Shown here: in pieces, positions 1-10,467 of the stretch
Numbering within the stretch: the stretch's first letter is position 1
Layout of the letters: every line of letters begins with the position of its first letter
Source: Eonycteris spelaea
Taxonomy: Eukaryota; Chordata; Mammalia; Chiroptera; Pteropodidae
DNA: 64,000 nt
NCBI GenBank assembly: GCA_003508835.1
Contig: PUFA01000693.1
Location: 1 to 64,000 of the forward strand
Direction of reading: 5' to 3'
Position numbers and translations under genes: made by a program
Notes under the pieces: model-generated
Seen by the model: only the letters and a program-made list of their open reading frames with translations
Told to the model about the DNA's origin: nothing
Databases searched by the model: none

Positions 1-279
1 CTATTTCCTTTTCCCTCCATGCACATACATGTTTATTAAAGAATAAAGTGAGTTTGTTCAAAAGTGAGCTACCAAGAAAGCTGCTGCCTGATTAGAATGC
101 ACAAGTGACAGCTGTCACGTTCTCTTCTCAAAAATTCCCAGCCTTTGTCTTGCTTTCCCTCTCTTGGAACTGGCCCATGCACACAAACTACATACACACG
201 CATTTAGCTACAGCAAAGAGTTTAGTCAGGGCATTGCTCCACGGGATATGAATCAATGTTCTGTGCATGAATCTAAGAC
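1..279. other. 3' flank of an OR gene lying upstream of the window
   Basis: This stretch aligns by eye with 46448-46730, which follows the OR-E fragment, and more loosely with the 3' flanks of OR-A, OR-B, OR-C and OR-D (for example 11925-12170). Position 1 matches about 46448, some 490 bases downstream of the OR-E stop. An OR or OR fragment is therefore expected just left of the window. No gene is seen here. Confidence 0.6.
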
Positions 280-632
280 ATTCTTTTTTCAATTTTTATT
301 TTTTTTAAGTGTTGATGTGCGATATTATTTTATATTAGTTCCAAGTATACTGCATAATATTAGAAATTTAAATAATTTACCAAGTGATCTCCCGATTAGT
401 ACCCACCTCACACTATTTGAGGTTATTATAATATTATCGACTATATTGCCTATGCTGTACTTTAGAACCCCATGACTACTCTGTAACTACCAATCTGTAC
501 TTCTTAATCCCTTTACCTTTTTTTACACAATTTCCAGCCCCCTCCTATCTGGAAATCACCAAAATGTTCTTTGTATTTATGAGTCTGTTTTCATTTTGTT
601 CATTTAGTTTGTTCTCTAGATTCCACACGACA
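280..632 (-). mobile_element. L1 LINE 3'-end fragment, antisense
   Basis: Read on the minus strand, this follows the well-known mammalian L1 3' region: a 'tatgtggaatctagagaac'-like start, 'gactcataaatacaaagaac', the 'agggggctgg' stretch and an A-rich end at about 280-300. It is 5'-truncated and noncoding. A second copy in the same place and orientation lies at 46733-47090, so the insertion predates the block P duplication. Confidence 0.75.
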
Positions 633-719
633 CATATTCCTTACCATGGATTTTCTGCTCATAGAAATCTCCTATCAATTGCCAATAAAAATCAATTAAA
701 TTTAATATTAAAGCTAAGT

Positions 720-1038
720 GAGTGAACAGGTACAGACTTCTAATTAGAAAATCACTGAGTCGTGGGGATGTAATGTACACCATGATGATGATAGTTGACA
801 TTACCATATTGCATATTTGAAAGCTGCTAAAAGAGCAGATCTTAAGTCATCGCAAGGGAAAAAACATTTGTTAGTGTGTATAGGGATGGGTGATATCTAG
901 ACTTGTTGGGGTGATCATGTCAAAATGTGTACAAATACTGGATCATTATCTTTTACACCTGTAACGCATATAATGATATATGTCAGTTAGATCTCAATTA
1001 CAAATAATAATAATATAATAATAATAATAATAATAAAT
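720..1038 (+). mobile_element. L1 LINE 3'-end fragment with (AAT)n tail
   Basis: It contains the L1 3' landmarks 'ggggatgtaatgtaca', 'gcatatttgaaagctgctaa', 'ctagacttgttggggtgatc' and 'tacacctgtaacgcatataa', and ends in an (AAT)n run at 1004-1037. It is 5'-truncated and noncoding. The copy at 47175-47493 shares the insertion. Confidence 0.8.
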
Positions 1039-1364
1039 CTTAAAAGGAAATTTAATTGTAATGAATATGGACGTAGACAGGGACTTGGTTTAGCAGAACT
1101 CTGGAGGAGGCTGAGTGGGAGTCAGTGCTTGGTAAAGGGACAGCACACTTGTCGTTTGGGGAGGAATATCCCTCACAATGCTTCCTTTGCTCTTGTTGCT
1201 GAAGTTGCATCCAGTTGAAGAGGTGACATGCATGTCATCTGGGATGTGGCTTGGCAGTCATTATGACCTATCACAAACAGGTCATCTGCTCGTCTATTTG
1301 ATACCCACAATGGTCCATATAGGTGACTTTGGCAAGACAGATGTTTGTGAAGGTATTGGTAGTA

Positions 1365-1560
1365 TCTGAGCACCCGTGGGCCACGCTCTCAGCCCACAGG
1401 CCCTCAGTGTTACCTGTCCCCGAAGACCTGCAATAGAATGGGCAGGCTGTTCTCAGAGGTGCTCTCTCTTTCCCTGCGTAGCCTGCCTGCTTCTGACGCA
1501 CCAGCTGGCAGCTGTTGGCTGCATGCTTTCTGCTTACCCTGTCCTGAGTATTTAATGAAA
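1365..1560. repeat. GC-rich conserved block, copy 1 of 6 (nature unknown)
   Basis: A block of about 200 bp, visibly richer in GC than its surroundings, starting near 'gagcacccgtgggcc' and running through 'ctgttctcagaggtgctc', 'gcctgcctgcttct' and 'ccagctggcagctgttggct'. Related blocks lie at about 12583-12775, 20655-20850, 32865-33055, 47800-48000 and 59850-60040, each about 1.1-1.8 kb downstream of an OR stop. Open frames cross it on the minus strand but are not the same in all copies, so no protein is claimed. It could be an unrecognised old repeat or a retained regulatory element. Confidence 0.5.
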
Positions 1561-2503
1561 TCACATGTGAAAGCAAGATGTTTCCATAGTAAATACTAAT
1601 ACTATATTCCTTCCCCTAAATGCTTTAATTTGCAATAAAATAGAATCAATGTTTTAGAGATCAGTCTAGTTATTCTGACATTTGGAGTTTTAGGCAAATT
1701 ATAATTTGAGCCGTGTTCTCTGCTCTCTAGTTCAGCTTTCTTACATTTAATTATTCTCATATACAAGGTCTACAAATGTTTTCAAATTTGGGAGCCATTA
1801 TCACTAATGATTTTGCTACTTTTCAATTTATTGAATATAGGCTTTTTGTATATTTTGATTATTTCTTAATCTCATCATCATTTATAAAAATATATTAATT
1901 ATTATATTTTCTTGCTTATTGTTCAATTCATTTGTGTGAAAACCATTTCAAATATTTCTTTCTTTTCTTTCTTTAACTCAAAATAAACTTAAATTGTAAA
2001 ACCTAAGAGATTTCTAAGTTTTATATTGAGTATGATTGTATCATTCTTTTTTTCTTTAGGACATACAATATTTCAATATTTATTAAACCCTCCCTTACGA
2101 GTGTAATTTTTTTTCTTTCTAATTCTCTTTTGTTTTTTTGTCTTCTATTTTTTTAGTCTTTAGTTTCACTTGGATGTTTACTGTTACCACACTCCCTAAG
2201 TATACAGATATCAATCAATATTTTGTTTTTTATCAGTGGCTTTGAGTAGTTTATTTCTTAAAATTTTGAAAAACGTTTGAAATATATGCTTTTAGGCTGT
2301 GTTTAGTTAATATTTTCATCAGTGGGACCAAACAGAGAATAACCAAAAAACCAGTGACTGTCACACAGTTAAAAAAATAAGCCCACAAGGTGGAAGGAGT
2401 AAATGAATCAATATTTAAGAATCACATAGATCCAAATAAATAACAAAAAATATAATGTTATTAATAGATGGAATCTTGCATTAAGTATTTGCATATGTGG
2501 GAC
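1561..2503. other. AT-rich intergenic DNA, no gene seen
   Basis: A low-complexity-leaning AT-rich spacer with T-runs. It is shared with 48001-48906 and, more loosely, with the equivalent flanks of OR-A to OR-D. No supported feature was found. Confidence 0.6.
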
Positions 2504-3118
2504 TGTGCTGGAAAGGGTTAACTCAGTTGGCCTTGGCTGCCCAAATTCTGCATTTTCCCAAGGACTTCGGAGCTAAACCTTGACTGCGACCTGAGAGAAA
2601 ACCCCTGAAGCTTTGGAATATTTTGTCTGATAAGAGCATCATTGTATCCTGAGGGCCAGAGCAAACACATATATTAATGATGTGATTTATGGTGAATGGC
2701 TGTTTTTGTACACACAAGATTTTGGGCAAGGTGGTTCATTTGAATTCTGGGGTGGGGAAGTTTGAGACTAAGTCACTATGAACAGTTATGTTGTGTCTTT
2801 ATGTCTGTGTACTGACTCCCAATAAAACCCTGCACGCCAACTCTTGGATAAGCATTTCCATATGACAACCCTTCACAGGAGTTGTCAGACCACACTGCTG
2901 GAAGCCTTAAGTGCTATCTGCGTGATTCCACCCAAAAGAACAAGTGGAAGCTCATGCCTGGTTCTCCTAGACAATGCTCTACACACCTTTAATCTTTGCC
3001 AATTTTAATCTATTTCTTTAGCTGTAATAAACCATAACCATAGTACAAAGTTCTGAGTTTTGTGAGCCCTTCTAGTGGATCATTGAACCTGATGAGTGTC
3101 TTGGGCGCCCTGGACACA
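2504..3118 (+). mobile_element. Solitary LTR-like element of an endogenous retrovirus
   Basis: About 615 bp opening with 'tgtgctggaaagggttaac' and closing at '...cgccctggacaca', so it has TG...CA ends. An internal AATAAA lies at about 2820 and a second 'gtaataaacc' near the end, followed by the 'tagtggatcattgaacctga' and 'gtcttgggcgccctgg' segment typical of some mammalian ERV LTRs. No internal retroviral genes are beside it, so it would be a solo LTR. A clear target-site duplication was not found, which limits confidence. A copy lies at 48907-49515. Confidence 0.5.
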
Positions 3119-3399
3119 ATCACTAAATTAAAAAATTTTTCTCAACTTTCTTTTGTTTTAATTCTTTATTTTTAATTATGTAAAATATAAAACATCAGTT
3201 TATTCTAAAATATAAAATAAACATATAAATTAGGAAACAAAATACATGAATATATATAAACTCACCTCCCAAATTAAATTAAAAGGAAAGTGAATATTGC
3301 TATAATTGTAAAATCGCTATGTTCACTCCCATTATCCTGCTTTCTTGAGAGTGACAAAGACTCTTGTGAAGTTTTCATTATTCCCTAGCTTTTACTTTT

Positions 3400-4150
3400 A
3401 AAAACAAATTTATTCATATTCTTAAAACTATATTTTAATACACCTATTTTCAATATATAAATGTGATATCATAGAGTTTGTCTTCTATATTCCTTATATA
3501 TTTTTTCATTATTATGTTTCTAATATTTGACCACATTTGTATGTATTCCTGCACACAAATTCCACAGCCTTGTACTATTATTTTTCTTTAATATGTCATA
3601 ATTGAATTGTCTGTCATCTTCTATTATGACCGATGTGTATATGAATGTTACTTTATATCAGTCAGGCACAGATACAAAAATTCATGCAGATATATCCCTA
3701 GATGTAACCCTGATTGTATATGTACTGAGGATAAACATATGCGCAACTTTAAAACATAGGAAACTCTTTTCTAAATTTCTTCTTTACATTTATCCTCTCA
3801 ACAACAGCGCTTAAGATCTAGAGTTCCATATCTTTGCTAACACTTGTTATAGTCATTTAACTTTCTTTTCCCAAGACAGTGGGAGTGACAGATATGTAAA
3901 TGTTTAACACGTCTGAGATGATTTTTGGTCCATTGTATTAGATAGAGATCTTTTCTTTTATGAATGCAGACATCATATTTTCCCCCATTGCTTTTTTTAA
4001 ACATACATTTCCCATTTACCTTCAATAACACCTTTTATGATATGTTAAATTTTTCATTTGTGTGTGGAACTCTCTGGACTCTATTCTCATCAATAGTCAA
4101 TGTTAAACTTTCTTCATTGGCAAGCTTTTCTTTAGAATGGCATTAGTTGC
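3400..4150 (-). mobile_element. Old L1 fragment, antisense
   Basis: The plus strand reads like the reverse complement of an L1 3' region: a 'gcgcaactttaaaac' stretch, then 'caacaacagcgctt', 'gagttccatatctttgctaa' and 'cacttgttat', the usual order in antisense L1 copies. It is strongly diverged and the boundaries are approximate. The copy is at about 49800-50520. Small open frames here are incidental. Confidence 0.5.
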
Positions 4151-4214
4151 TCCTAGATATTTATTCAGAAATGGCATGGTGTTTTTGTTCTGGGTAATTT
4201 TACAAAATTCCCAA

Positions 4215-4650
4215 TTACTGTGTATGGAGTCAAAGCTGGATAGTGAAGAAGGCTGTAAAAAAAAAATTAATTCATTTGAAATATAATGTTGGAAGAGGGC
4301 TCTCAGGATACCCAGATCACCAGAAAGAACAAATGGTTTCTAATGCAAATTAAGCCTGAAACATGCTGGAGGCAAAATGACAAAACTGACATTCTCCTAT
4401 CTCAGGTACATCATGAGAAGGCAGTGTTTTACAGAAAAGACAATAATGCTGGGAAAAATAGAAGGCAGTGGAAAAGAAGAAGACAAAATAGGACATGGAT
4501 CGTCTCCATAAAAGAACATGTAGGTGTGAGTCTAGAGCTGCAGAGCAGGGCTGTTGAGGACAGGACATTATGGACATCACACTCATTCATAGGGTCACCA
4601 GAAATTGAAGCTGACTCAAGGCCACATAAAACAACAATTTTACATAAACA
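4215..4650 (+). mobile_element. RTE/BovB-clade retrotransposon ORF 3'-end fragment (RTE-1)
   Basis: Translation in broken frames matches the C-terminal end of RTE/BovB-type reverse transcriptase proteins: a 'W...KKA' stretch, 'RKNKWFLMQIKPE', an 'LSQVHHEKA...DNNAGK' stretch equivalent to the family's 'LSYFGHIMR...TIMLGK', then 'RTWIVSIKEHVGVSLELQSR' and 'AVEDRTLWTS'. It ends with the '...agggtcaccagaaattg' tail. It is 5'-truncated, frame-disrupted and not functional. The copy is at 50590-51020. This is a different subfamily or age from the second RTE fragment at 7430. Confidence 0.75.
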
Positions 4651-7429
4651 TTTACACTTTGTACTTTCAGAACATTCATATCATTTTGTTTGTAAATGTG
4701 TTGTATTTATAGACTAATTTTATAAAGCTTATGTCTTTAAAATATTGAATCTTCCTCATAAACATGGTATCACTATATTATTTATTTAAAATATTTTAAT
4801 GTTTTATACTCTCCATGTTATAAGTAATTATTATTAAATTAATTTTCCTAAGAACCTTGTATATTGTTAATATTACCTTTTAAAAAGGTAAATCCTAAAT
4901 ATTTTCTGTAGTGATGTTGCAATGCAACTAATTTTAGATTAAATGTTAATCTTATATATAACAACTTAGAAAAGCTATATTATTAATCCTCGTAATTTGT
5001 TATCTTATCCCTTTTCATGAATCACTTTCTTATATACATATATTTTAAATTTCATTTTGATTGTTTATCTTTCTTGTGCTAGTGGCTCCCTTCAAAGAAT
5101 TTTTACCAGCAATTGGCAGCTATAGACATCATTGTCTTTTACATAATCTTAAAGTGAATATCACTAATCTTTTTATTAGCTTTGATCACCAGGTGTTAAT
5201 TAAAACTTAAACACTAATTGAGATTTTGTTTGAGTCTCCAAAAGCAATATATCTGATTTATCCCACCCCATTATTAATATAAAGGAAAATCGAAAAAAAT
5301 TTGTGATGATAAATTTTTAGACAAAAATTTAAGCGAATCAATCATAAAATTTTAACTACTGAATTGCAAAAGAAGACATAACATTAAACATGTCTGTCTA
5401 CTGTTTTTGAAGGTATCTTCATGTCACCTTGTTAATCTACAAATTTGTAATGCTAATGTTACCACCTTTTGATACAAACTATCCATTCAAAATGAATCCC
5501 CAAAGAGCCTCATTAATGAATAACTTTGGTGAATTTTTTGGTTCAATGCAAAGAGAATACAGAGCAAGTATTAAAGAAGGGATAAGTATCATACGTAAAG
5601 ATTATCCTGAGAGAAAACTGATGAATATGTTATAAAGACAACAGGACTCCTTCCCAACTCTTTTTACTCTAGTGTAATGAATCCCTTGATAATGGCAAAT
5701 TCCTACCTTTTGCATTGGGGCTAACACCAGGCTCAGCATCAGAATAGATCCTAATTATGTTTTTTCTTATTGACTCTCAAGAGAAATCTATAGACATTAC
5801 AGTTATTTAATCAACATGTTTTTAGTCTTCTATATAGAAAGGCAAACCACATATGCACTTAGCATAAGAAATAAAATAAACTATTGATCCTACATGCTTA
5901 ATTTACAACTTATTACATGCATTTGCCTTATTAATTTGAATAAACGGAGTAAAATATTTGCATCTTGAACTTATTCCTTAGAAAAGTGATATACAGAAAA
6001 ATGTTTATAATCTAAAATGTGATGAATAATGAATCTCATCATTGAGAAAAATGATGCATTATGTAAAGACTTAAATTTACATTTTAAAAATATAATCAAG
6101 TCTCTTTGTACATTTACTTACCCAAAAATATTTATGGAATGCCCACCATATGACAAGCACTATTCTATTAACCTGTTAATAATTGCAAAAAATTCTGCTC
6201 TAAAAAAATTTAATAGCTAATTAAAAAAGAAAAAAATGTTTAAACAAGTACCAAAATGAGAAATTCTGTTATTAATATGTCTTGTGAATGCAATTGAGTA
6301 GATTCTGTAATTAAGGGCTTCATTCTACCATTAATGTTGTAGTATTAAAACACTTTTAAAATATAGAGTATGTAGCAACCTTATCTCAGAAAATCAAGAT
6401 TTGTAGAAATCTTATTTAAAAAAGAAATAAGTATCCTTATCAGGTTACTCAATGATTAACAAAGATATTTAGCTCATTAAAATTATGCTTTTAAGCTCCT
6501 TTTACATTGAGTTTCTTTTGGTAATACATGATGAGTAAGTGACCTGTTAAAATATAGAACTCTATATTTCATAAACTGTTGTCTATTTGGTGAGTACCCA
6601 ATTTATATGCAGCCAAAAGACTGCAATTGTCAGAACGCTAGTTTATCTCTTATGCCTCCTTCTGTGAAAGTCAATCTCTGCATTATATCATGAGATAATC
6701 AGATAAACATATATCTCTATGTATATAAATAATTAGAAAGAAGGTTATATAAATAATTAGAAGGTATATAAATAATTAGAAAGAAGGTTGTGTAAAAGTT
6801 TTCAGAGACATTATTAAATTAAAAGACAAAAGAAGTCCATTGGATTAGCAAAAACAAATCATTATGGTATTGAGGAGTTAATTCTCTGTAGCAAAGACAC
6901 AACAGAATGTAGGAGTCTCATGATGTAGAGACATCTCTATGATGTCTCTACCCAAAATATATTTCCCACTCCTTCTCTGTGTTGACAATAATTCTAATTT
7001 CAACATGTTGCCAAAAACAACAGTTCTTATCAAGGCAATTTCCCCAGCTGGATTGTCAGCTTGCTTGAGAATTTTTAAACTTGCTACTGCTACAGCAGCT
7101 TATGCTGGTCTGTTTTTCTTGTATTATTACAAGAAGAGTTATTGGTAGCAGGTCAATAATGTTTGCATCTTTGAACATTATACCCTCATTAAGAAAATGA
7201 TCCCATAAGATGTTTCTCTAAGACTGAAAAAGTCAAAGAAGTCATGGGTACTTCAATTAGTTATTGTGGTGAGGAAGGTGAAGGCAAAACCTCCACCACT
7301 TATTTGAGGTTCAGAATTAGGATTTGGGGGAGGCTTAGAAGCCAGAGGTCTTCAATAGAGGAAACGTATCAACATATCCCCCTCATCTCCTCATTCATTC
7401 ATGGAGATATGAGGAAACCGCTAGATATG
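4651..7429. other. AT-rich intergenic DNA (rest of block P), no gene seen
   Basis: No supported gene. It contains a short imperfect tandem repeat around 6731-6790 ('aattagaaagaaggt'-type units) and a short perfect hairpin at 6925-6951. A 68-codon open frame at 5429-5635 is interrupted in the paralogous copy near 51965, so it is not considered coding. The whole stretch is matched by 51021-53872. Confidence 0.6.
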
Positions 7430-7850
7430 TACATAGCGGGTTTGCATTCCAGTAGACAGCCCTACCCCTGTTGCTTACTTTTTTATGAAATCAGTATGTG
7501 CATGTGGAGAAGGCTGTTGGGAAAAAAATGATTCATTTGAAATGTGGTGTTGGAGGAGAGCTCTAGAGATGCCCTGCACTGCCAGAAAGACGAACAAATG
7601 GTTTCTGGAACAAATTCAGCCTGAAACGTTAGTTGAAGCTAAAACAACAGAACTGAAGTTGTCCTACTTTGGGCACATCATGAGCAAGCACAATCCTTTG
7701 GAAAAGACAATAATGCTGGGAAAAATAGAAGATAGTAGGAAACGAGGAAGACCAAGGATGAGATGGATTGACATCATAAAAGATGTCACTCATTCTTAGG
7801 CTCACCAGGAGTTTGAGCTGACTCAACATCCCGTAATAACGACAACATGT
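7430..7850 (+). mobile_element. RTE/BovB-clade retrotransposon ORF 3'-end fragment (RTE-2)
   Basis: A single open frame at 7485-7799 encodes 'SFEMWCWRRALEMPCTAR', 'KTNKWFLEQIQPE', 'LKLSYFGHIMSK', 'KTIMLGKIE', 'RKRGRPRMRWIDIIKD', the recognisable C-terminal block of RTE/BovB reverse transcriptases, followed by the element tail to about 7850. It is 5'-truncated (no reverse transcriptase catalytic domain is present) and therefore dead. Related copies start at 26911 and 53873. It marks the left edge of the OR-carrying unit and lies exactly at the S2/S3 junction. Confidence 0.85.
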
Positions 7851-8164
7851 GTTGGGTCTTATCATCAAATGCAGATTTAATGAGCAAAGAAACTTACTTA
7901 AGAGGCTTGTCTTGGGTGGGCATAAAAAGAGTAGATGTCCACAGATGCCATCCTGGCAGTCTCGGTAACACTTTGCTCTCTCAGGTGCATAATTGAAATA
8001 GCTACTAGCAGGGGAATAGTAGGCAGAACTTACACTTCAAAGTTGAGGGTAGCGGGGATAAAAAGCCCTTGATTGCCTGGGTCATGCTCAAGGGTCAACT
8101 GGTGGTTGTGTCCACTCTCTAGATATCCTTTACATTCTGGAAAGGGCAAAAGCATGACATTATT

Positions 8165-8390
8165 CACATCAGGGGTTTTCTAGTGGTTATCAGAGGCTGA
8201 GGGAGGGATTGTAAGTGTCTACAAAGGGACATAACGGAATTCACTAGGCTGGAGGAAATATTTCGTCTTGATTATGGTGGTGGTTACAAGACTGTATGTG
8301 TTTAGCAAAATTCACCAGTGTTCACCTAAAAACAGTGATCAATTACTGTAAGAAACATTATACAATACAATAAACCTGACTCTAAAAGAC
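8165..8390 (+). mobile_element. Old L1 3'-end fragment
   Basis: It has the old-L1 3' landmarks 'ggttatcagaggctgaggga', 'ggtggttacaagactgtatg', 'aaaacagtgatcaattactg' and 'tacaataaacctgac'. Copies are at 15563-15695 (cut by a duplication junction), 27733-27955 and 54692-54907. Confidence 0.7.
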
Positions 8391-9032
8391 TGGAGGTTTC
8401 CACTTTATTATTTTACCAGTTTTAACTATATTTTAAATTGCAATATTATTATTGATTTTTTTTCTGCTATTCTTGAATAAAACTCCTTTCAAGATTTTCA
8501 ATTATACTATTTTGTTCAATAAATTCAATCTCCTCGTTGATCCTTATTTTCTTTAGAGTTTAATAATCTTTTCTTTATTCATAACGTTTTCCCCTCCTTC
8601 TCCCATGATAACTCTCTGCGCTGATTCTTTTCCTGTCTCTCTTAATTCACATTTCTGGCTGCCCAATTACAAATTATTATTAAAGATTTCCATTTCTTAA
8701 ATTGTTAATTAAATTTTATATATAATAAATACATTTTATGTATTTGATAGATGTCATTTGGGAGTACTTTTTATTGGCACAATGGTGGGATCTTTACAAG
8801 TCAAGTTTTTAAGTAGTATCTTTCATGATGTTGTAGATTTTTCTTTTGATACTGATATATTTTGTCTGCTCTGATAATTAAAAAATTGTATTTGCTAGAA
8901 GAAACTCACACATACACACACACGTGTTCACATATATAATCTTCTAGGATAAAATGAAACTAGACAGGAAAGCAAGGTAGCTTGGTACTAATGCTTTCTT
9001 TTGAAGATTGTGCTCAAGTCTATTCTACCTCT
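8391..9032. other. Distal 5' flank of OR-A, no gene seen
   Basis: AT-rich spacer homologous to 15696-16300, 27956-28600 and 54908-55550, with a short CA-rich patch near 8910-8925. No gene was seen. Confidence 0.6.
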
Positions 9033-9258
9033 TAGGGGAGGGGATTTGGGGACCTAGGAGAATGGGGTGAAGGATTAAAGAAGTAGAAATTAGTTGATTG
9101 ATGGTCATGGGGATGGGGAGCACTACATAAGGAATGCAGTTAGCATTAATGGAATGGCAGGGTGTAGAAGCAGAGGACAGAGAGAGAAACGGTATAAATG
9201 TTTACTCGATTTACTATATACTTGAAACTAATAGTAAAATAAAATTTTATAGAAGAAC
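9033..9258 (+). mobile_element. Residual L1 tail of a U6/L1 chimera, U6 part deleted
   Basis: The text jumps from 'tctattctacctctta', which in unit C continues to position 28600, directly to the L1 segment 'ggggaggggatttgg', which in unit C lies near 29353. About 750 bp, including the U6 copy and the first part of the L1 tail, is therefore missing here. The L1 end and the degenerate right target-site repeat (about 9251-9267) remain. Confidence 0.7.
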
Positions 9259-10467
9259 AGAAGGTTGTTTAGGTTGAACTTACCAGCTTACACACACAGA
9301 CACACACTCATTACCAAAGAGACGAATACTAATAAAATAATAAACAGTTAGTGGGCTAGGCATCCATTTGAAATAGGCTAAAATACAAAAAGAGAGACAA
9401 GGTAATAAGCAATTACTTTTTTCTTTTTACTTTGGCAAAAGACTTTAAAGTAACACAGAGATCAGGATTGACTTTCTGATGCAAAGCATGATTCCATGTA
9501 TTTCCGTGTGACTATATTTTCTTTTCTCTTGGGAATGGGAATTTCCTTTAGAGGATTGACTCACAATTAAACCCTATAATCTCATCCCCATGATTACTCA
9601 TTTCTCTTTACAGAAAACAAAATAAAAGTACAACAACATATATTTACTCAGAAGGTGTCTTACTTAATCTTTCAAATAAGTCCTGCAAATTTCACTGTAT
9701 TTCATTTCACTTAAAAAATGAAATTCTCCTTTTTTTTCATTCTTAAGATCCAACTGAGAACTCATAATAAAAAAGAAAATTACAGTCTATACAAGTAAGT
9801 CTGTACTGGAAGCATCTGAGGATTTGGTGCTGTTATTCACTGCGGTGGACAGGTACAGTGTCTGATGCTACATGACATTAATTTGATGATGTGCTTTGTA
9901 ATGAAAACAATTATTTGGTTGCTTTTAAAAGAATATGAAATCATTCTTAGGGTATAATAGATGTTGAAATATCAATCATTTGAAATGGTCACTATTTTCA
10001 CTGTTTGGATTATATGAGAATTTTGGAGTTAAAGATTAAACAGAGTGGTCTTGAGAGAGAAAAAAAATGGATTTGAGTTAAACCTACACACCTGTTCACA
10101 GAATGGAAGATACCTCAGCAGGTGATTTGTATCCTTTGTATTTGGGATGTGGGAGAGTAGAAAAAAAACTAGAATGACACACGTCACACTTGCAGAAACT
10201 GAAGTGGAGTGTGTGGACTTGCTAGTGCTTTGAGAGGAACACTACAAGATTGAGGAGACAATTGCTTAGTAAATTTACATGCTTGTCCACTTGTCCACTA
10301 ATTTTCCTCTTTCTTTAGTCACTCTTTTTACTATGCTATATTATCCTAGGTTGGTTTTTTTTGCCATGTGTGAATATCCTCTTCAACATTTTTAAAATTT
10401 TCTTTAAATATTGGAGGGAGAAATATCCACACCTAATGCAAGTTTAAGGAGACACTGTTTGTAACAA
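9259..10467. other. Proximal 5' flank of OR-A
   Basis: No gene was seen. It is shared with the 5' flanks of the other units and is closest to the unit D flank from about 57220 to 57754. A pyrimidine tract with AG at 10317-10318, 150 bases before the ATG, is a candidate splice acceptor for the usual upstream noncoding OR exon. An imperfect EBF (O/E)-like site 'tctcttggga' lies at 9525-9534. Confidence 0.5.

Noticed and set aside
164..475. 103-codon open frame near the window start
   Set aside because: Its right half lies over an antisense L1 fragment, and the start is not preserved in the block P copy (only 46716-46928 stays open there).
1271..1576. 101-codon minus-strand open frame across the GC-rich block
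   Set aside because: Copies in other units are shorter and shifted (for example 20598-20855 and 32829-33014), and no domain is recognisable.
4286..4717. 143-codon open frame
   Set aside because: It is a degraded, partly frame-shifted RTE tail plus flank, not a host gene.
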